Part shown: positions 8,121-10,449 of the stretch, one piece after another
How the letters are laid out: each line of letters opens with the position of its first letter
How positions within the stretch are numbered: the first letter of the stretch is position 1
Source of the DNA: Bacteroides sp.
Lineage (GTDB): Bacteria; Bacteroidota; Bacteroidia; Bacteroidales; Bacteroidaceae
Length of the DNA stretch: 10,449 bases
Direction of reading: 5' to 3'
Assembly: GCA_021204375.1 (NCBI GenBank)
Contig: JAJPZL010000044.1
Span: 1 to 10,449 of the forward strand
The notes under the pieces: generated by a model
Told to the model about the DNA's origin: nothing
Database searches by the model: none
What the model saw: only the letters and a program-made list of their open reading frames with translations
Program-made: the position numbers and the translations under genes

Positions 8121-9104
8121 CAGGGCAGTGATCCGGTTGTATTTGGGATACCGTTTCAAAGCCTCCCTGACTACTGCAAGGGCCTCTTCTCTCTTTCCCG
8201 AGTTACTTAAGAAAGTGGCTTTCTCCAGATAGACTTCGGCCGTTACCGGAGTTACCTGCCCATACTCTTCAATTAATTTATGCAAGGTAGCTATATAGAG
8301 GCTTGCACCGTTGCTTCCCTCGTCATCTTCTCTCCATAGAATGGGATAAAACCGTTGAAAATGAGCGATGCGGCTCAGGTCGGTCAATACCTGGACGGCT
8401 GGATTATCCGCCTCTTTATAGAAAGCCCAGGCTTGCTGGTAAAGTTGGATGATCAACGCTTCGGCATTGTATTTTCCAACCGGAGTAATATCGAGATGTT
8501 GGAACTTTTCAGGATCGGCAAAAGCATCCTCTATAGATAACCGGGTTTGAAGAGATAAAATTTCAGCCGTATAACGAATATTTTCTAAAGTACTGATCGC
8601 TCTCTGGGATAGCAGGTGATACATATCGTTGGCAAAGTAACGGCTGCTTTCACCCTTCTCAATGACAGGAGACCAACTTTTTGCATCGGTACGCATCAGC
8701 AGGAGAAAATCTTTCAGGGATTCCAGTATATACTCTTTGATCTTATTAAAAAAAAGGTTGCTGCTCCACTCCCGGATACCTTCCGGTACCTCTCCGGCCA
8801 GATCCCGCATGCGGGTAAGTTGCCACTGGTTCTGCACCAGGTAAGTTGCGTAGCTCTCAGCCAGTAAAGAGTGCCAGATCGCCTTTTCTACCGGATCCGT
8901 GGCTGTTTCAGCCAGCTCCTCCATTTCCCGGAGCGTTTCCTCATAACTATCCTGTGATAACCGGTTGCGGTACTCCGTAAGATAGAGCACAGCTTTTACC
9001 TTTTCCGGGGCGTTCTCTTCCCGGAGCGCTTTTTGATAGATCTGCTCGCTCTTCTCTATAATGGATTGCGGAAGATCCTGCTTTTGCAGGGCTTCTACCT
9101 CTTT

Positions 9105-9107
9105 TCA
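9105..9107 (-). other. In-frame TGA at codon 29 of the A2M gene
   Basis: After QSYTEL the frame reads TGA and then continues as KEVEALQKQDLPQS. The family pattern here is usually L-W-K-x-V-E, so the ancestral codon was very probably TGG (Trp), one G-to-A change away. The frame stays open for 329 codons after it. Confidence 0.8.
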
Positions 9108-9226
9108 AAGCTCGGTATAACTTTGGGCATGCATGGATGGGTTCATGGTAAACAATAGAAGGGTTAAGGCAAAGAATAGTTTTACTCTCATACTCTTTTG
9201 GGTAAGGGTTACGGTTCTACTTTTAA

Positions 9227-9234
9227 CAAAATAA
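9227..9234 (-). promoter_or_regulatory. Weak candidate -7 element for the A2M gene
   Basis: On the reverse strand TTATTTTG matches TAnnTTTG at 7 of 8 positions, 35 bp before the A2M ATG, a normal distance. No clear TTTG lies at the -33 position, so this is only a candidate. A second 7-of-8 match, CATATTTG, lies inside the first repeat unit (9384-9391). Confidence 0.25.
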
Positions 9235-9370
9235 CAACTTTTATTTGAAAGGGCTAAAAAAGTTAAGATTAAAAAAAGTTTTACGAAACGGATTAGAAGA
9301 ACAGGAATAGGGCAGTTGGAAAGCATTATATAATAAAGAGGTATCAGATAGGCAAGAAACTTATTTGTAC

Positions 9371-9502
9371 CATAACTAAGGCACAAATATGCCATAACTA
9401 AGGCACAATTGTGTCATAATAAAGGCATAAGTGTGCCATCACTAAGGAACGAGTATGACACAAAAGGGGTACAAATTTCGTAAGATAGAGGAACAAGGAA
9501 AG
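9371..9502. repeat. Six in-phase 22-bp direct repeats with an internal dyad (possible operator array)
   Basis: Units start at 9371, 9393, 9415, 9437, 9459 and 9481, each exactly 22 bp long with no spacer. The core GG-N-A-Y-R-A recurs strictly every 22 bp (GG at 9380, 9402, 9424, 9446, 9468, 9490): GGCACAA, GGCACAA, GGCATAA, GGAACGA, GGTACAA, GGAACAA. Most left-hand units begin CATAACTAA. In the first units the core is a 14-bp dyad: GGCACAAATATGCC, GGCACAATTGTGTC, GGCATAAGTGTGCC, GGAACGAGTATGAC; the symmetry decays in units 5 and 6. Twenty-two base pairs is about two helical turns, so bound proteins would sit on one face of the DNA. The array ends 180 bp upstream of the A2M start and begins 63 bp after the AraC gene's stop. 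Function is inferred. Confidence 0.75.
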
Positions 9503-9564
9503 AACAGTTGAAAACAGTTTGTAAGATATATTTCTTCTTTTTTCCGGGTCAGGAGGGGTCTTGT

Positions 9565-10413
9565 TTATCCGCCGTTCCGATACTCCTGCGGGGTCATCTC
9601 TACATGCTGCTTAAAGAACTTATTGAAAAAGCCATGATTGGAGAATCCCAGCTCCATAGCGATCTCTTTAATGGGAAGTTCGGTAGTCTTTAGTTGCGCT
9701 TTGGCATCTATGATCAGGATCTGGTTGATCGCTTCATGAGGGGTGCGGCCACTGGCCTTTTTAATGGTGGAAGAGAAGTGTTGCAGGGTAAGCCCCAGCT
9801 TTTCCGCATAGAATTGTACACTGTGCTCTTTTTTATAGTGCTTCATGATCAGGTAGATAAACTCTTTATATATCTGCTCACTCCGGTTCTGCTCTTTTTG
9901 CTTTAGCGGTTGATAACCTTTATAGAGTTCCTGTATTTCCCGCATAAAAAGGTGGTAAATACCGGTGATCCGTTGTTCATTCAACGGCATGCGGGTACTC
10001 TGGTCCGCTTTAAGAAGAAGTTTGAAGTAGTCTTCCGTCAGGAAGGCCATTTCCGGTGTTAACGAAATAATGGGATTGTCCATAATGACCGGGAGGTAAT
10101 CCAGGGCAGATTTCAGGAAGTTGATACTTTGGAGGAAGCCCGAAGAGAAAAGTGCAAAGAAGAGTTCGATCTCTCCATCTATCTCGTGAACCTGGATAAA
10201 TGTTTCCGGAGTAAGGGTAATAAAGTCGTTATCCTTAATTTTATGCTCATTTACATTGATGGTAGCACGGATGTTCGCCTTCTTGCAATAAACAAATGCA
10301 CCGACCTTGATGCAGCAGGGGAACATACCGTAAGTTTTTAATAAATCGGTTGGTAAACTGGTACCTACAATAAAGTCGGTAGGAATGTCGAATTTAGGGA
10401 TCACTTTTTTCAT
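9565..10413 (-). CDS. AraC family transcriptional regulator
   Basis: A 282-residue cytoplasmic regulator, the usual length for AraC/XylS proteins. Residues 1 to about 110 are beta-rich (VGAFVYCKKANIRATINVN, then KIKDNDFITLTPETFIQVHEID), as in the cupin-like sensing/dimerisation domain; the ligand is unknown. A helical linker covers about 115-180. The DNA-binding domain occupies about 184-280 with two helix-turn-helix units: the first around 198-219 (FYAEKLGLTLQHFSSTIKKA) and the second around 247-270, with IKEIAMELGFSNHGFFNKFFKQ and the closing MTPQEYRN that typifies the family. It is transcribed toward the 22-bp repeat array and the A2M gene on the same strand, which makes these its likely nearest targets, but AraC proteins can also act elsewhere. 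ATG 10413 is the natural start (MKKVIPKFDIPTDF). The gene is intact. Confidence 0.93.
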   Translation of the reverse strand: MKKVIPKFDIPTDFIVGTSLPTDLLKTYGMFPCCIKVGAFVYCKKANIRATINVNEHKIKDNDFITLTPETFIQVHEIDGEIELFFALFSSGFLQSINFLKSALDYLPVIMDNPIISLTPEMAFLTEDYFKLLLKADQSTRMPLNEQRITGIYHLFMREIQELYKGYQPLKQKEQNRSEQIYKEFIYLIMKHYKKEHSVQFYAEKLGLTLQHFSSTIKKASGRTPHEAINQILIIDAKAQLKTTELPIKEIAMELGFSNHGFFNKFFKQHVEMTPQEYRNGG

Positions 10414-10442
10414 ATACGTACTTAATCGGAAAAACCTAATAT

Positions 10443-10449
10443 CAAAGAT
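10443..10449 (-). promoter_or_regulatory. Candidate -7 element of the araC-type gene, cut by the window edge
   Basis: Reverse-strand ATCTTTG at 10449-10443 matches every visible position of TAnnTTTG; only the first T would lie at base 10450, outside the window. It sits 29 bp before the ATG at 10413, a normal leader length. The -33 element cannot be seen. Confidence 0.4.

Larger units (their letters stand above)
3426..9191 (-). pseudogene. Alpha-2-macroglobulin family protein, broken by two TGA codons and three frameshifts
   Basis: Repairing three one-base losses and two TGA codons gives one 1,922-residue protein, normal for Bacteroidetes A2M-like proteins. It starts at ATG 9191 with a signal peptide (MRVKLFFALTLLLF, cleavage near HA/Q) and no lipobox cysteine. 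Residues 30-350 are helical. A macroglobulin-like strand region follows, with PVPGATV at about 504-510. The MG2 domain includes YRPGQEVYVKG near 586-596. The A2M core has FFYPHLRTNEQG near 1168-1179, and a helical toroid has GGWRWYPG near 1489-1496. I find no CxEQ thioester motif, so it would not bind targets covalently. A2Ms trap proteases, and bacterial ones are thought to protect the cell envelope. Intact stretches run 9191-9108, 9104-8118, 8115-7672, about 7671-6695, 6691-3830 and 3827-3426. No pbpC-type partner is nearby. Either the gene is decaying or the assembly carries errors; the family call is firm. Confidence 0.85.
9192..9564. other. Intergenic region between the A2M gene and the araC-type gene
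   Basis: These 373 bp hold no credible gene. Reading frames through them are rich in rare-looking hydrophobic stretches without homologous pattern, and the one joining the A2M start from further upstream is better replaced by the ATG at 9191. The content is a probable A2M promoter area near the gene, an AT-rich stretch (9235-9370), the 22-bp repeat array (9371-9502), and about 60 bp of AT-rich sequence after the regulator's stop. Confidence 0.6.

Noticed and set aside
9105..9107. Selenocysteine codon
   Set aside because: The expected residue is Trp, there is no redox context, and no convincing selenocysteine-insertion hairpin directly follows.
3426..9191. TGA read as tryptophan (alternative genetic code)
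   Set aside because: TGG is used normally for Trp in the intact genes, the A2M gene itself appears to end with TGA, and recoding would not explain the three frameshifts.
9105..9395. A separate 96-residue reverse-strand protein
   Set aside because: Its last 28 residues are the A2M signal peptide starting at ATG 9191; the upstream part is AT-rich intergenic sequence with no recognisable pattern.
9363..9476. 8-bp inverted repeat (ATTTGTAC / GTACAAAT) flanking the 22-bp array as ends of a mobile element
   Set aside because: Too short, the right copy lies inside unit 5, and there is no target duplication.
9371..9502. CRISPR array or plasmid-type iterons
   Set aside because: Units abut with no spacers and diverge too much for CRISPR; no cas or replication-initiator gene is present, so iterons of an origin are not supported.

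Overview
The window looks like chromosomal DNA from a member of the Bacteroidetes, most likely the order Bacteroidales. The grounds are a Bacteroidetes-type -33/-7 promoter (TACATTTG), no Shine-Dalgarno-like sites before the starts, a DUF1573 protein followed by the MeaB GTPase, a very large secreted alpha-2-macroglobulin (A2M) of the Bacteroidetes type, and an AraC regulator of the usual length. Genus cannot be settled from the sequence alone.

Layout. Bases 1-182 form a nested, mirror-symmetric set of palindromes resembling a REP/BIME element. About 160 bp further on is a single-domain HUH (Y1) transposase of the IS200/RAYT type (344-811). A good promoter then leads into a forward operon: a secreted DUF1573 protein (891-1952) and, 26 bp later, meaB (1979-3082), the GTPase chaperone of adenosylcobalamin-dependent methylmalonyl-CoA mutase. 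The 343-bp gap after meaB lies between convergent genes and holds five short-loop hairpins in 177 bp. On the reverse strand, 9191 down to 3426 is one A2M family gene of 1,922 codons. As read here it is broken five times: two in-frame TGA codons and three single-base losses in homopolymers. Adding exactly three bases and reading through the TGAs restores one continuous protein. Upstream of it, a 373-bp gap contains six in-phase 22-bp repeat units with a short dyad, which look like a regulatory site array. The reverse-strand AraC family regulator (9565-10413) closes the window.

How the parts may fit. The DUF1573-meaB pair is probably one transcription unit; meaB points to the methylmalonyl-CoA/succinate-propionate pathway, whose mutase is not in the window. 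The AraC gene, the repeat array and the A2M gene lie in a row on the same strand, so the regulator acting on the array, and through it on A2M, is a reasonable but untested idea. The palindrome block beside the HUH transposase fits the REP/RAYT partnership known from other bacteria.

The main uncertainty is whether the A2M lesions are real (a decaying gene) or assembly errors: the four other genes are intact, and all three frameshifts are one-base homopolymer losses. I found no complete new defence or mobile system. The least explained sequences are the 22-bp array, the hairpin cluster and the nested palindrome block.
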